The notes: generated by a model not told the origin, from the sequence alone. 64,000 nt of DNA from Acanthornis magna (GCA_036785705.1 JAWUZG010000971.1:1-64000); one strand, 5' to 3'; positions 1 to 10,299 are shown, numbered from the stretch's first letter. Program-made: numbers and translations.

Positions 1-3000
1 AAATTCAAATCAACAACTTAGGGGCAGGGAACAGCAGTTCAGGGGCATTTCAACTGAACTGGACTTCAACTACACAACACTTCACTTAGAACTGAGCTGA
101 AAACCCAAGACCTCAGCAAAGGATCCACACAGGGCCTTACCATAGCACTGCAGGAACTTTGAGACCTAACTTAGGGACAAACCTAAAGCACTTTCTGAAT
201 CCACCAGAGCAGCCCCCTCTCCCACACATTGCAGAGAGCGCATGCACACCTGCACTCCCACAAGCACACAAAAGAGGCTCTAGGAGGCAAAAATTCCCCT
301 CCAAGCTACCGAAAAAACTCCTTTCACGTGCCTTGCCATCTTCTCAGTGGCCAAAGCCTGAGGCCCTCGGGGAGCGGCAGGATCGGGGGCCCAGGAGGCC
401 GTGCTCCTTCGCGGATCCCCCGAGTGCAGCAAACGGGGACAGCTGCCGGCTGGCAGAGGCCCCACGCACAGGCACTTTGCTGCTCACCGCTGCTGCGGCC
501 CAGTACAGCTGCCAGGGGCCTCCTTTGGCACCCCCTGCTTACAGGGGCCCCAAGGCATGGCCTTTAGTCACAAACAAGCCTTCAGCCTGGCCCCCACTTC
601 TCATCGGCAGCTTTCCCTGAACGCGGGACAACACCAATGTGATGCCATCCAGGCAAAAAACAAATTTCAAAGTCTGTTCAACAAGCAAAAAAAGCAGGAG
701 CACCTTAGAACACAGCACTTCCTGGCAGCACACAGCATTTTTCAGAAGCTCCACAGCACCTCAGCCCCGCTGCATTCGTCAAGGCCAAGGCCCTCAGCAG
801 CATTTCTCATATCATGCTGCAGCCTGAAAAAAGGGCAGGGGGGGATGCACCAGCACAAAGCAGGGACATCACACCTGCCCCACAGGCTCCCCCATGCTCA
901 CATCCCATGGCATCCCCGGGGGCCTCTCTCAGCTTCCAAAGACCTCTGAGGTCACGGGCTCTCACAGTGCCTCCATGGGGGACATCCCACGTGTCTCTAA
1001 GTGCTAAGGAGCTCTTTTGCAACTGCCACTCCCTGGCCTTCCAGCGGGACATGCCAGGGCTCTCTCTATCTTCCTAAACAACACACACAACAAGGGGCAA
1101 TGCCAGGGGCCTGCAGGGTAACATCCCGGCAATCTGCACGCTGCTAAGGAAGCCACGCTGTCACAGCAAACTCACAGGGCATGGCCTGTGGACATTCCCT
1201 CCGTCTCCCCTGCTGCTGCTGGACAGCTCTGATGTCACAGGGCACTCACCTCTGGCCCCTGCAGCCATTCCAGGCCTTTTCCATGCTGCCCAAAGCGCTC
1301 TGATGTCACAGACACGCACTGTGGCTTCATGGCCACATGCCCAAGGGCTCTCCAGGCTGCAAAAGAGCCCTTTAGCCACAGGCACTTACACAGGTGCCAT
1401 GGGCCACATCTTAGTGCTCCCTCTGCTCATAGGAACCCCGAGGGTCACCAGATATCCTGGCAGGCTCCGTGGGCCACATCCCCAGGCTCTCCCAGGCTGC
1501 TCAAGAGCTCTGATCTCACCTGGCACTCACACAAGCTCCTCGGGGGACATCTGTCGCTGCTGTGCTGGCAGATTCACACAAAGCCTCCCAGAGCAGCCTG
1601 GCCACTGAGTCACGAGGGCCAGAGAGCAGCCCTTGGCTTTTCTCAACTCCTTCTCAGACACAGGGAGCCTTGGCGGCGGCTGCATCCAATCCCAGCCTCA
1701 CACTTAAAAGCCAGTGCTTTAAGTACCTCTGTCCCGCAGCACTTTACAAATGGCCCCATCTGATCTATTCCCAGAAAAAGCAGGTCTTCCCTAACACAAA
1801 TGATTCGACACAGACAACTCAATCCCAATTACTGACCACTCCATAGAAAAGCTAAACCTACTCCTGGGAGGCTACACAGAGTACAATGGAGTGCACTCTA
1901 TGAAAGCAATAGGAAAGCAGTCCTATCTTACAGCAAGCAAAAAAACCCAATTCCCAAGTAGAGCTCCATGGAACTCACCACACCAACACTCCTGGGCAGC
2001 TCTCTCTCCCTTCACCACCAAGAGTGCCCTTGCTTGCTGTCCCACTTCCCCAGCACGAGCCCTCACACACTCCAAGGGAGGAACACGCTAGAAAAACCTC
2101 CCCTAGGAAAGGGGACTGACTGCACATTGACACTCTCAAGGGGACTGACCTGCCAGGCAGACGCCTGCAACTCCCGGCAGCAGCTCAGCTGCCAAATCTT
2201 TGCCTCACTAGCAGCACCTTCATGCAGGCCTTCCTTGCCAGAAGGACTTTCAGCAGAATTCAAGGCCAAAAACAACACACGCTGGCCCTCTGAAAGGACA
2301 CCTGGAGACATTTGCAAATAGCACATGCACCAAGTGCCTGGACCACGTTCCAAGGCAAAGCAGCCGGCCCAAAGCATCCTGCTACAACCTCCCAGGCGGC
2401 TCCCGACTGCTACAGAGCCACTCAGCTCCAAAGCACTCCCAGGCCTTCCAGCCTCACAGCCCACAGGCCCTACAGCCTTCTGCAGAGCCCTGAGCTCACC
2501 TGCACTCACACACCTACCATGGGCACCTGCCACAGCTTCTCCGGCCATGAGAGACAGACGTGTGCTCTCAGGCACTCACAGCCATTCCAAGCTGACATCC
2601 CAGGGCCCTTTCATCTCATCAGGCACCGCTGCTATGGTCACAGGCACTCCCTGCGCTTCCACAGGGCCGTCCCAGGGCTCTCGAGGCTCCTCAGGAACAC
2701 TGAGGGGCACACACAACCCCAGCGGGCTCCATAGGGGACATGCCACGGACTCTCCCATTTGACAAACCTCTCTGCACGCACATCACGGCCTTCAACAGGC
2801 TCTCAGGGCTGACAGCCCACCAGTCTCACGCTGCTAAGGTGCTGCCAGCTCACAGGCACTCACAGGGGCCTCCATGGGGACATCCCTGCACCCTCCATCC
2901 TCCTCAAGAGCTGGCAAGGTCCCTGACACTCACACCTTGCCCCCTGGGCACACTCCAGCCATCTCCAGGCTGCCAAAGAGCCAGGAGGTCACATCTTGGC

Positions 3001-3546
3001 ACAGGGACTCCCCTGGGGACACGCCACAGCTATCCAGCTTTCAAAAGAACACTGAGCTCACAGGCCGTCCCAGGGACAGCCATAGGCCACACGCCAGGAG
3101 TCCGCACGCTGCCCAGAAGCCCCTGGTGTCACAGGGCACTCACTCCCAGCACCTCGGTGCTGACATCCCAGGTGGGCTCCACGCTGCTAAAGAGATGTGA
3201 TGGCCCAGGCACTTTTACATCACTCCAAGAATCATAGGAAAGCTCTCGGGAAAGAAAGATTTCATGGAAAAGCCCACAGCACGACAAAGCTTCCTTGCCA
3301 AGCTTCACTCTACTACTTACACCATGCTTAAAGCACAGCGAGGAAAAGCAACAAACAAAAATCCAGAGTCAATCAATCCAAAAGGAAATCAAACCCAAAT
3401 TATCTCTGTCTGTCTGTCCGTGTTTCTGAGGGCTGTGTCTCTAAAGAAGAGAAAGGGTCAGGATAAGAAGAAACATGGCTCAAAAGGCTCAAGAGCACTT
3501 CCCTTAGGAGCACTTCAACTTGAGCAACATTTCACTTGATAACTCA
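1..3546 (+). repeat. Macrosatellite unit 1 (P type, insertion-rich)
   Basis: First full copy, 82 bp longer than the standard 3,464-bp unit. The excess is made almost wholly of single bases that copy a neighbour inside short homopolymers, for example GGGGCAGGGAAC at about 20-31 where other units read GGGCAGGAAC. The stretch about 1760-2040 is free of them. Substitution markers match unit 3: CCGAAAAAAC near 309, CTGAACGCGG near 618, GAGCTCACC near 2490 and AAAGCACAG near 3329. It differs from unit 3 at AAAGGAAATC near 3379. Its ORFs are shifted relative to other copies by these insertions, so none should be read as a gene. Confidence 0.95.
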
Positions 3547-4331
3547 AAATTCAAATCAACAACTTAGGGCAGGAACAGCAGTTCAGGGGCATTTCAACTG
3601 AACTGGGACTTCAACTACACAACACTTCCACTTAGAACTGAGCTGAAACCCAAGACCTCAGCAAAGGGATCCACACAGGCCTTACCATAGCACTGCAGGA
3701 ACTTTGAGACCTAACTTAGGGACAAACCTAAAGCACTTCTGAATCCACCAGAGCAGCCCCCTCTCCCACATTGCAGAGAGCGGCATGCACACCTGCACTC
3801 CCCACAAGCACACAAAGAGGCTCTAGGAGGCAAAAATTCCCCCTCCAAGCTACCGAAATACTCCTTTCACGTGCCCTTGCCATCTTCTCAGTGGCCAAAG
3901 CCTGAGGCCCTCGGGGAGCGGCAGGATCGGGGGCCCAGGAGCCCGTGCTCCTTCGCGGATCCCCCCGAGTGCAGCAAACGGGGACAGCTGCCGGCTGGCA
4001 GAGGCCCCCACGCACAGGGCACTTTGCTGCTCACCGCTGCTGCGGCCCAGCACAGCTGCCAGGGCCTCCTTTGGCACCCCTGCTTACAGGGCCCCAAGGC
4101 ATGGCCTTTAGTCACAACAAGCCTTCAGCCTGGCCCCACTTCTCATCGGCAGCTTTCCCGGAACACGGGGACAACACCAATGTGATTGCCATCCAGGCAA
4201 AAACAAATTTCAAAGTCTGTTCAACAAGCAAAAAAAAGGCAGGAGCACCTTAGAACACAGCACTTCCTGGCAGCACACAGCATTTTTCAGGAAGCTCCAC
4301 AGCACCTCAGCCCCCGCTGCATTCGTCAAGG
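1..4331. other. Left-edge zone with systematic homopolymer insertions
   Basis: Compared with the clean units, this zone has roughly one hundred extra single bases, nearly all of which duplicate an adjacent base (GG for G, CCC for CC, AAAA for AAA). They stop abruptly near 4331. The accompanying substitutions are ordinary array alleles. The pattern fits unpolished long-read sequence at a contig end better than biological divergence. ORF calls here should be ignored. Confidence 0.8.
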
Positions 4332-7057
4332 GCCAAGGCCTCAGCAGCATTTCTCATATCATGCTGCAGCAGCATTTCTCATATCATGCTGCAGCCTGAA
4401 AAAAGGGCAGGGGGGATGCACCAGCACAAGCAGGGACATCACACCTGCCCACAGGCTCCCCATGCTCACATCCCATGGCATCCCGGGGCTCTCTCAGCTT
4501 CCAAAGACCTCTGAGGTCACGGGCTCTCACAGTGCCTCCATGGGGACATCCCACGTGTCTCTAAGTGCTAAGGAGCTCTTTTGCAACTGCCACTCCCTGG
4601 CCTTCCAGCGGGACATGCCAGGGCTCTCTCTATCTTCCTAAACAACACACACAACAAGGGCAATGCCAGGGCCTGCAGGGTAACATCCCGGCAATCTGCA
4701 CGCTGCTAAGGAGCCACGCTGTCACAGCAACTCACAGGGCATGGCCTGTGACATTCCCTCCGTCTCCCTGCTGCTGCTGGACAGCTCTGATGTCACAGGC
4801 ACTCACCTCTGGCCCCTGCAGCCATTCCAGGCCTTTCCATGCTGCCAAAGCGCTCTGATGTCACAGACACGCACTGTGGCTTCATGGCCACATGCCAAGG
4901 CTCTCCAGGCTGCAAAAGAGCCCTTTAGCCACAGGCACTTACACAGGTGCCATGGGCACATCTTAGTGCTCCCTCTGCTCATAGGAACCCCGAGGTCACC
5001 AGATATCCTGGCAGCTCCGTGGCCACATCCCCAGGCTCTCCAGGCTGCTCAAGAGCTCTGATCTCACCTGCACTCACACAAGCTCCTCGGGGACATCTGT
5101 CGCTGCTGTGCTGGCAGATTCACACAAAGCCTCCCAGAGCAGCCTGGCCACTGAGTCACGAGGGCCAGAGAGCAGCCCTTGGCTTTCTCAACTCCTTCTC
5201 AGACACAGGAGCCTTGGCGGCGGCTGCATCCAATCCCAGCCTCACACTTAAAGCCAGTGCTTTAAGTACCTCTGTCCCGCAGCACTTACAAATGGCCCAT
5301 CTGATCTATTCCCAGAAAAGCAGGTCTTCCCTAACACAAATGATTCGACACAGACAACTCAATCCCAATTACTGACCACTCCATAGAAAAGCTAAACCTA
5401 CTCCTGGGAGGCTACACAGAGTACAATGGAGTGCACTCTATGAAAGCAATAGGAAAGCAGTCCTATCTTACAGCAAGCAAAAAAACCCAATTCCCAAGTA
5501 GAGCTCCATGGAACTCACCACACCAACACTCCTGGGCAGCTCTCTCTCCCTTCACCACCAAGAGTGCCCTTGCTTGCTGTCCACTTCCCCAGCAGGAGCC
5601 CTCACACACTCCAAGGAGGAACACGCTAGAAAAACCTCCCCTAGGAAAGGGGACTGACTGCACATTGACACTCTCAAGGGACTGACTGCCAGGCAGACGC
5701 CTGCAACTCCCGGCAGCAGCTCAGCTGCCAAATCTTTGCCTCACTAGCAGCCCCTTCATGCAGGCTTCTTTGCCAGAAGGACTTTCAGCAGAATTCAAGG
5801 CCAAAACAACACACGCTGGCCCTCTGAAAGACACCTGGAGACATTTGCAAATAGCACATGCACCAAGTGCCTGCACCACGTTCCAAGGCAAAGCAGCCGG
5901 CCCAAAGCATCCTGCTACAACCTCCCAGGCGGCTCCCGACTGCTACAGAGCACTCAGCTCCAAAGCACTCCCAGGCCTTCCAGCCTCACAGCCCACAGGC
6001 CTACAGCCTTCTGCAGAGCCCTGAGCCCACCTGCACTCACACACCTACCATGGGCACCTGCCACAGCTCTCCGGCCATGAGAGACAGACGTGTGCTCTCA
6101 GGCACTCACAGCCATTCCAAGCTGACATCCCAGGGCCCTTTCATCTCATCAGGCACCGCTGCTATGTCACAGGCACTCCCTGTGCTTCCACGGGGCCATC
6201 CCAGGGCTCTCGAGGCTCCTCAAGAACACCAAGGGCACACACAACCCCAGCGGCTCCATAGGGACATGCCACGACTCTCCCATTTGACAAACCTCTCTGC
6301 ACGCACATCACGGCCTTCAACAGGCTCTCAGGGCTGACAGCCCACCAGTCTCACGCTCCTAAGGTGCCGCCAGCTCACAGGCACTCACAGGGCCTCCATG
6401 GGGACATCCCTGCACCCTCCATCCTCCTCAAGACCTGGCAAGTCCCTGACACTCACACTTGCCCCCTGGGCACACTCCAGCCATCTCCAGGCTGCCAAAG
6501 AGCCAGGAGGTCACATCTTGGCACAGGAACTCCCTGGGGACACGCCAGAGCTATCCAGCTTTCAAAAGAACACTGAGCTCACAGGCCGTCCCAGGACAGC
6601 CATAGGCACACGCCAGGAGTCCGCACGCTGCCCAGAAGCCCTGGTGTCACAGGCACTCACTCCCAGCACCTCGGTGCTGACATCCCAGGTGGCTCCACGC
6701 TGCTAAAGACATGTGATGGCACAGGCACTTTTACATCACTCCAAGAATCATAGGAAAGCTCTCGGGAAAGAAAGATTTCATGGAAAAGCCACAGCACGAC
6801 AAAGCTTCCTTGCCAAGCTTCACTCTACTACTTACACCATGCTTAATGCACAGCGAGGAAAAGCAACAAACAAAAATCCAGAGTCAATCAATCCAAAATG
6901 AAATCAAACCCAAATTATCTCTGTCTGTCTGTCCGTGTTTCTGAGGCTGTGTCTCTAAAGAAGAGAAAGGGTCAGGATAAGAAGAACATGGCTCAAAGGC
7001 TCAAGAGCACTTCCCTTAGGAGCACTTCAACTTGAGCAACATTTCACTTGATAACTC
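3547..7057 (+). repeat. Macrosatellite unit 2 (P type, with 25-bp duplication)
   Basis: Second copy, 3,511 bp. About 23 extra homopolymer bases are confined to its first ~785 bp (the last is near 4331). A 25-bp direct duplication follows at 4343-4392. One G is missing from the G7 run near 4411. The rest is standard length. Markers: CGGAACACGG near 4159, CAGCAGGAGCC near 5592, AGCAGCCCC at 5746-5754, GAGCCCACC near 6023 and TTAATGCAC near 6843. The middle and right parts match unit 5, which lies exactly three units downstream. Confidence 0.95.
4343..4392 (+). repeat. 25-bp direct duplication private to unit 2
   Basis: Two abutting copies of a 25-bp sequence (AGCAGCATTTCTCATATC followed by ATGCTGC), at 4343-4367 and 4368-4392. 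All other units have one copy. It lies 12 bp after the last homopolymer insertion of the window's left edge zone, so it may mark a sequence join rather than a biological event. Confidence 0.9.
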
Positions 7058-7897
7058 AAATTCAAATCAACAACTTAGGGCAGGAACAGCAGTTCAGGGC
7101 ATTTCAACTGAACTGGACTTCAACTACACAACACTTCACTTAGAACTGAGCTGAAACCCAAGACCTCAGCAAAGGATCCACACAGGCCTTACCATAGCAC
7201 TGCAGGAACTTTGAGACCTAACTTAGGGACAAACCTAAAGCACTTCTGAATCCACCAGAGCAGCCCCTCTCCCACATTGCAGAGAGCGCATGCACACCTG
7301 CACTCCCACAAGCACACAAAGAGGCTCTAGGAGGCAAAATTCCCCTCCAAGCTACCGAAAAACTCCTTTCACGTGCCTTGCCATCTTCTCAGTGGCCAAA
7401 GCCTGAGGCCTCGGGGAGCGGCAGGATCGGGGGCCCAGGAGCCGTGCTCCTTCGCGGATCCCCCGAGTGCAGCAAACGGGACAGCTGCCGGCTGGCAGAG
7501 GCCCCACGCACAGGCACTTTGCTGCTCACCGCTGCTGCGGCCCAGCACAGCTGCCAGGGCCTCCTTTGGCACCCCTGCTTACAGGGCCCCAAGGCATGGC
7601 CTTTAGTCACAACAAGCCTTCAGCCTGGCCCCACTTCTCATCGGCAGCTTTCCCTGAACGCGGGACAACACCAATGTGATGCCATCCAGGCAAAAACAAA
7701 TTTCAAAGTCTGTTCAACAAGCAAAAAAAGCAGGAGCACCTTAGAACACAGCACTTCCTGGCAGCACACAGCATTTTTCAGAAGCTCCACAGCACCTCAG
7801 CCCCGCTGCATTCGTCAAGGCCAAGGCCTCAGCAGCATTTCTCATATCATGCTGCAGCCTGAAAAAAGGGCAGGGGGGGATGCACCAGCACAAGCAG
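7058..7897 (+). repeat. Left segment of the unit (reference copy, unit 3)
   Basis: About 840 bp with no clear membership in the 68-bp minisatellite. It starts with A/C-rich, T-containing sequence with short imperfect TTCAACT/CACTT repeats, passes through a CpG-richer core (about 7370-7600), and ends in A-runs and a G7 run near 7873. The type P/Q differences are concentrated here. It is noncoding as far as I can see: frames are interrupted by alleles in some units and the translated products are low complexity. Confidence 0.75.
7370..7600. promoter_or_regulatory. CpG-richer core with an E-box, possible regulatory island
   Basis: The most CpG-dense part of the unit; about a dozen CpGs fall in the first ~170 bp (CTCGGGG, AGCGGC, ATCGGGGG, TTCGCGGATCC, CCCGAG, AACGGG, GCCGGC, CACCGC, TGCGGCC). 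It opens with CACGTG at 7370-7375. No TATA box or initiator could be assigned. In Q-type units some CpGs change: one is lost in CCTTGGGG and one gained in CAGCGGCC. A promoter role is only a possibility from composition. Confidence 0.3.
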
Positions 7898-8028
7898 GGA
7901 CATCACACCTGCCCACAGGCTCCCCATGCTCACATCCCATGGCATCCCGGGGCTCTCTCAGCTTCCAAAGACCTCTGAGGTCACGGGCTCTCACAGTGCC
8001 TCCATGGGGACATCCCACGTGTCTCTAA
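7378..8028 (+). other. Longest recurrent open frame (216 codons), judged noncoding
   Basis: This ATG-to-stop frame recurs unchanged in length in most clean P-type units (3-10, 13, 15, and 19 up to the window end). The predicted product is low complexity, rich in Ser, Pro, Ala and His, with no domain I recognise, and the frame runs on into the minisatellite. In Q-type units (11, 12, 14, 17, 18) CATGGCC becomes CATAGCC and stops it after 73 codons. In units 1 and 2 single-base insertions scramble it, and in unit 16 a deletion fuses it to a new start. This pattern argues against selection for a protein. Confidence 0.7.
8016..8021. promoter_or_regulatory. Second CACGTG E-box
   Basis: CACGTG inside a monomer of minisatellite block 1, created by CATCCCACGTGTC where related monomers read CATCCCAGGG. 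It is kept in units that carry the CATGCCACGTG variant (14, 16, 19). This is a generic bHLH recognition sequence; occupancy is unknown. Confidence 0.35.
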
Positions 8029-8264
8029 GTGCTAAGGAGCTCTTTTGCAACTGCCACTCCCTGGCCTTCCAGCGGGACATGCCAGGGCTCTCTCTATCTT
8101 CCTAAACAACACACACAACAAGGGCAATGCCAGGGCCTGCAGGGTAACATCCCGGCAATCTGCACGCTGCTAAGGAGCCACGCTGTCACAGCAACTCACA
8201 GGGCATGGCCTGTGACATTCCCTCCGTCTCCCTGCTGCTGCTGGACAGCTCTGATGTCACAGGC

Positions 8265-8272
8265 ACTCACCT
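8265..8272 (-). other. Donor-like site (GAG/GTGAGT) in minisatellite block 1
   Basis: The minus strand reads GAG then GTGAGTGCC, a near-perfect 5' splice-site match that arises from the CACTCAC core of a 68-bp monomer. Weaker versions occur in other monomers, notably CAG/GTGAGA near 8526-8534 and CAG/GTGAGC near 9489-9497. The last is destroyed in units 2, 4, 5 and 7 by a GAGCTC-to-GAGCCC change. Confidence 0.35.
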
Positions 8273-8615
8273 CTGGCCCCTGCAGCCATTCCAGGCCTTT
8301 CCATGCTGCCAAAGCGCTCTGATGTCACAGACACGCACTGTGGCTTCATGGCCACATGCCAAGGCTCTCCAGGCTGCAAAAGAGCCCTTTAGCCACAGGC
8401 ACTTACACAGGTGCCATGGGCACATCTTAGTGCTCCCTCTGCTCATAGGAACCCCGAGGTCACCAGATATCCTGGCAGCTCCGTGGCCACATCCCCAGGC
8501 TCTCCAGGCTGCTCAAGAGCTCTGATCTCACCTGCACTCACACAAGCTCCTCGGGGACATCTGTCGCTGCTGTGCTGGCAGATTCACACAAAGCCTCCCA
8601 GAGCAGCCTGGCCAC

Positions 8616-8622
8616 TGAGTCA
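8616..8622. promoter_or_regulatory. AP-1 consensus (TGAGTCA)
   Basis: A perfect TGAGTCA in CACTGAGTCACGAGG, at the start of the middle segment, present in the units inspected. A 7-bp match occurs often by chance, but here it is multiplied once per unit through the array. Confidence 0.35.
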
Positions 8623-8709
8623 CGAGGGCCAGAGAGCAGCCCTTGGCTTTCTCAACTCCTTCTCAGACACAGGAGCCTTGGCGGCGGCTGCATCCAATCC
8701 CAGCCTCAC

Positions 8710-8731
8710 ACTTAAAGCCAGTGCTTTAAGT
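8710..8731. other. Conserved hairpin, 9-bp arms and CAGT loop
   Basis: ACTTAAAGC, loop CAGT, then GCTTTAAGT: a perfect 9-bp inverted repeat with a 4-base loop. It is present in the other units at the same offset. In units 10, 15, 16 and 17 the innermost C becomes T, turning the last C-G pair into a T/U-G wobble. In unit 1 an extra A lengthens the left arm. It could be structural in DNA or RNA, or chance. Confidence 0.6.
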
Positions 8732-8892
8732 ACCTCTGTCCCGCAGCACTTACAAATGGCCCATCTGATCTATTCCCAGAAAAGCAGGTCTTCCCTAACA
8801 CAAATGATTCGACACAGACAACTCAATCCCAATTACTGACCACTCCATAGAAAAGCTAAACCTACTCCTGGGAGGCTACACAGAGTACAATG

Positions 8893-8902
8893 GAGTGCAC
8901 TC
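8893..8902. other. 10-bp perfect palindrome
   Basis: GAGTGCACTC is its own reverse complement and is preserved in the units inspected. Short palindromes of this size can arise by chance; it is recorded because it sits in the otherwise unstructured middle segment. Confidence 0.5.
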
Positions 8903-9101
8903 TATGAAAGCAATAGGAAAGCAGTCCTATCTTACAGCAAGCAAAAAAACCCAATTCCCAAGTAGAGCTCCATGGAACTCACCACACCAACACTCCTGGG
9001 CAGCTCTCTCTCCCTTCACCACCAAGAGTGCCCTTGCTTGCTGTCCACTTCCCCAGCACGAGCCCTCACACACTCCAAGGAGGAACACGCTAGAAAAACC
9101 T

Positions 9102-9193
9102 CCCCTAGGAAAGGGGACTGACTGCACATTGACACTCTCAAGGGACTGACTGCCAGGCAGACGCCTGCAACTCCCGGCAGCAGCTCAGCTGCC
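9102..9193. other. Cluster of three small inverted repeats
   Basis: Within 92 bp: CCCCT-AGGAA-AGGGG at 9102-9116; CAGGC-AGAC-GCCTG at 9154-9167; and GGCAGC-AGCTCA-GCTGCC at 9176-9193. All have perfect arms of 5-6 bp. The second is broken in units 10, 11, 13, 15, 17 and 18 (GCCGGC replaces GCCTGC) and has TGTCAGG just before or within its left edge in units 8, 9, 12 and 14, so it is not strictly conserved. Confidence 0.5.
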
Positions 9194-9414
9194 AAATCTT
9201 TGCCTCACTAGCAGCACCTTCATGCAGGCTTCCTTGCCAGAAGGACTTTCAGCAGAATTCAAGGCCAAAACAACACACGCTGGCCCTCTGAAAGACACCT
9301 GGAGACATTTGCAAATAGCACATGCACCAAGTGCCTGCACCACGTTCCAAGGCAAAGCAGCCGGCCCAAAGCATCCTGCTACAACCTCCCAGGCGGCTCC
9401 CGACTGCTACAGAG

Positions 9415-10218
9415 CACTCAGCTCCAAAGCACTCCCAGGCCTTCCAGCCTCACAGCCCACAGGCCTACAGCCTTCTGCAGAGCCCTGAGCTCACCTGCAC
9501 TCACACACCTACCATGGGCACCTGCCACAGCTCTCCGGCCATGAGAGACAGACGTGTGCTCTCAGGCACTCACAGCCATTCCAAGCTGACATCCCAGGGC
9601 CCTTTCATCTCATCAGGCACCGCTGCTATGTCACAGGCACTCCCTGCGCTTCCACAGGGCCGTCCCAGGGCTCTCGAGGCTCCTCAGGAACACTGAGGGC
9701 ACACACAACCCCAGCGGCTCCATAGGGACATGCCACGACTCTCCCATTTGACAAACCTCTCTGCACGCACATCACGGCCTTCAACAGGCTCTCAGGGCTG
9801 ACAGCCCACCAGTCTCACGCTGCTAAGGTGCTGCCAGCTCACAGGCACTCACAGGGCCTCCATGGGGACATCCCTGCACCCTCCATCCTCCTCAAGAGCT
9901 GGCAAGTCCCTGACACTCACACTTGCCCCCTGGGCACACTCCAGCCATCTCCAGGCTGCCAAAGAGCCAGGAGGTCACATCTTGGCACAGGGACTCCCTG
10001 GGGACACGCCACAGCTATCCAGCTTTCAAAAGAACACTGAGCTCACAGGCCGTCCCAGGACAGCCATAGGCACACGCCAGGAGTCCGCACGCTGCCCAGA
10101 AGCCCTGGTGTCACAGGCACTCACTCCCAGCACCTCGGTGCTGACATCCCAGGTGGCTCCACGCTGCTAAAGAGATGTGATGGCCCAGGCACTTTTACAT
10201 CACTCCAAGAATCATAGG
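9415..10218 (+). repeat. Minisatellite block 2, about 11.6 monomers (reference copy)
   Basis: Direct repeats of 66-72 bp of the same family as block 1, starting near 9415, 9483, 9552, 9621, 9693, 9763, 9829, 9899, 9967, 10036 and 10103, plus a 44-bp partial one at 10175. Monomer 9829-9898 (GCTCACAGGCACTCACAG, then CCTCCATGGGGACATCCC) and monomer 10103-10174 (GTGTCACAGGCACTCACTCC) lie closest to the shared core. Most substitutions separating units in their right half lie here, including the GAGCTCACC/GAGCCCACC difference near 9487. Confidence 0.85.
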
Positions 10219-10266
10219 AAAGCTCTCGGGAAAGAAAGATTTCATGGAAAAGCCACAGCACGACAA

Positions 10267-10285
10267 AGCTTCCTTGCCAAGCTTC
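10267..10285. other. Inverted repeat of AAGCTT sites
   Basis: AAGCTTCCTTGCCAAGCTT reads as two AAGCTT palindromes separated by CCTTGCC. It lies just downstream, on the minus strand, of the donor end of the exon-like cassette, and is kept in the units inspected. No function is implied. Confidence 0.6.
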
Positions 10286-10299
10286 ACTCTACTACTTAC

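Larger units (their letters stand above)
7898..8581 (+). repeat. Minisatellite block 1, ten ~68-bp monomers (reference copy)
   Basis: Ten diverged direct repeats of 62-75 bp, starting near 7898, 7973, 8040, 8108, 8178, 8249, 8317, 8385, 8454 and 8520. The shared core runs CTCTGATGTCACAGGCACTC, then a C-rich stretch with CCATGGGGACATCCC-like sequence, then GGCTCTCCAGGCTGC, then AAGAG. The best preserved adjacent pair is 8249-8316 and 8317-8384, both exactly 68 bp. The block recurs in every macrosatellite unit at the same offset, so divergence among monomers predates amplification of the 3.46-kb unit. Confidence 0.85.
8582..9414 (+). repeat. Middle segment of the unit (reference copy)
   Basis: About 830 bp between the two minisatellite blocks, without obvious monomer structure except faint traces at its right edge. 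It contains an AP-1-like site, a 9-bp-arm hairpin, a 10-bp palindrome, an A7 run and three small inverted repeats, listed separately. A short minus-strand frame of 66 codons at 8927-9127 is kept in most units and lost in unit 17 through a single-base deletion. Its translation has no recognised domain and I do not call it a gene. Confidence 0.75.

Noticed and set aside
7058..7090. Telomeric repeat (CTTAGGG motifs such as ACTTAGGGC and ACTTAGGGAC)
   Set aside because: Only isolated occurrences; there is no tandem TTAGGG run.
7424..7442. G-quadruplex in GATCGGGGGCCCAGG or the G7 run near 7873
   Set aside because: There are not four G-runs of three or more within a short distance on either strand.
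8806..8820. tRNA or RNA polymerase III B-box (GATTCGACAC)
   Set aside because: It departs from the GGTTCGANTCC consensus at the 3' side, and no A-box or cloverleaf could be found around it.
8808..8822. CENP-B box-like sequence (ATTCGACACAGACAAC)
   Set aside because: It has TTCG and the internal A at the right spacing but lacks the terminal CGGG core, so it does not fit the NTTCGNNNNANNCGGGN consensus.
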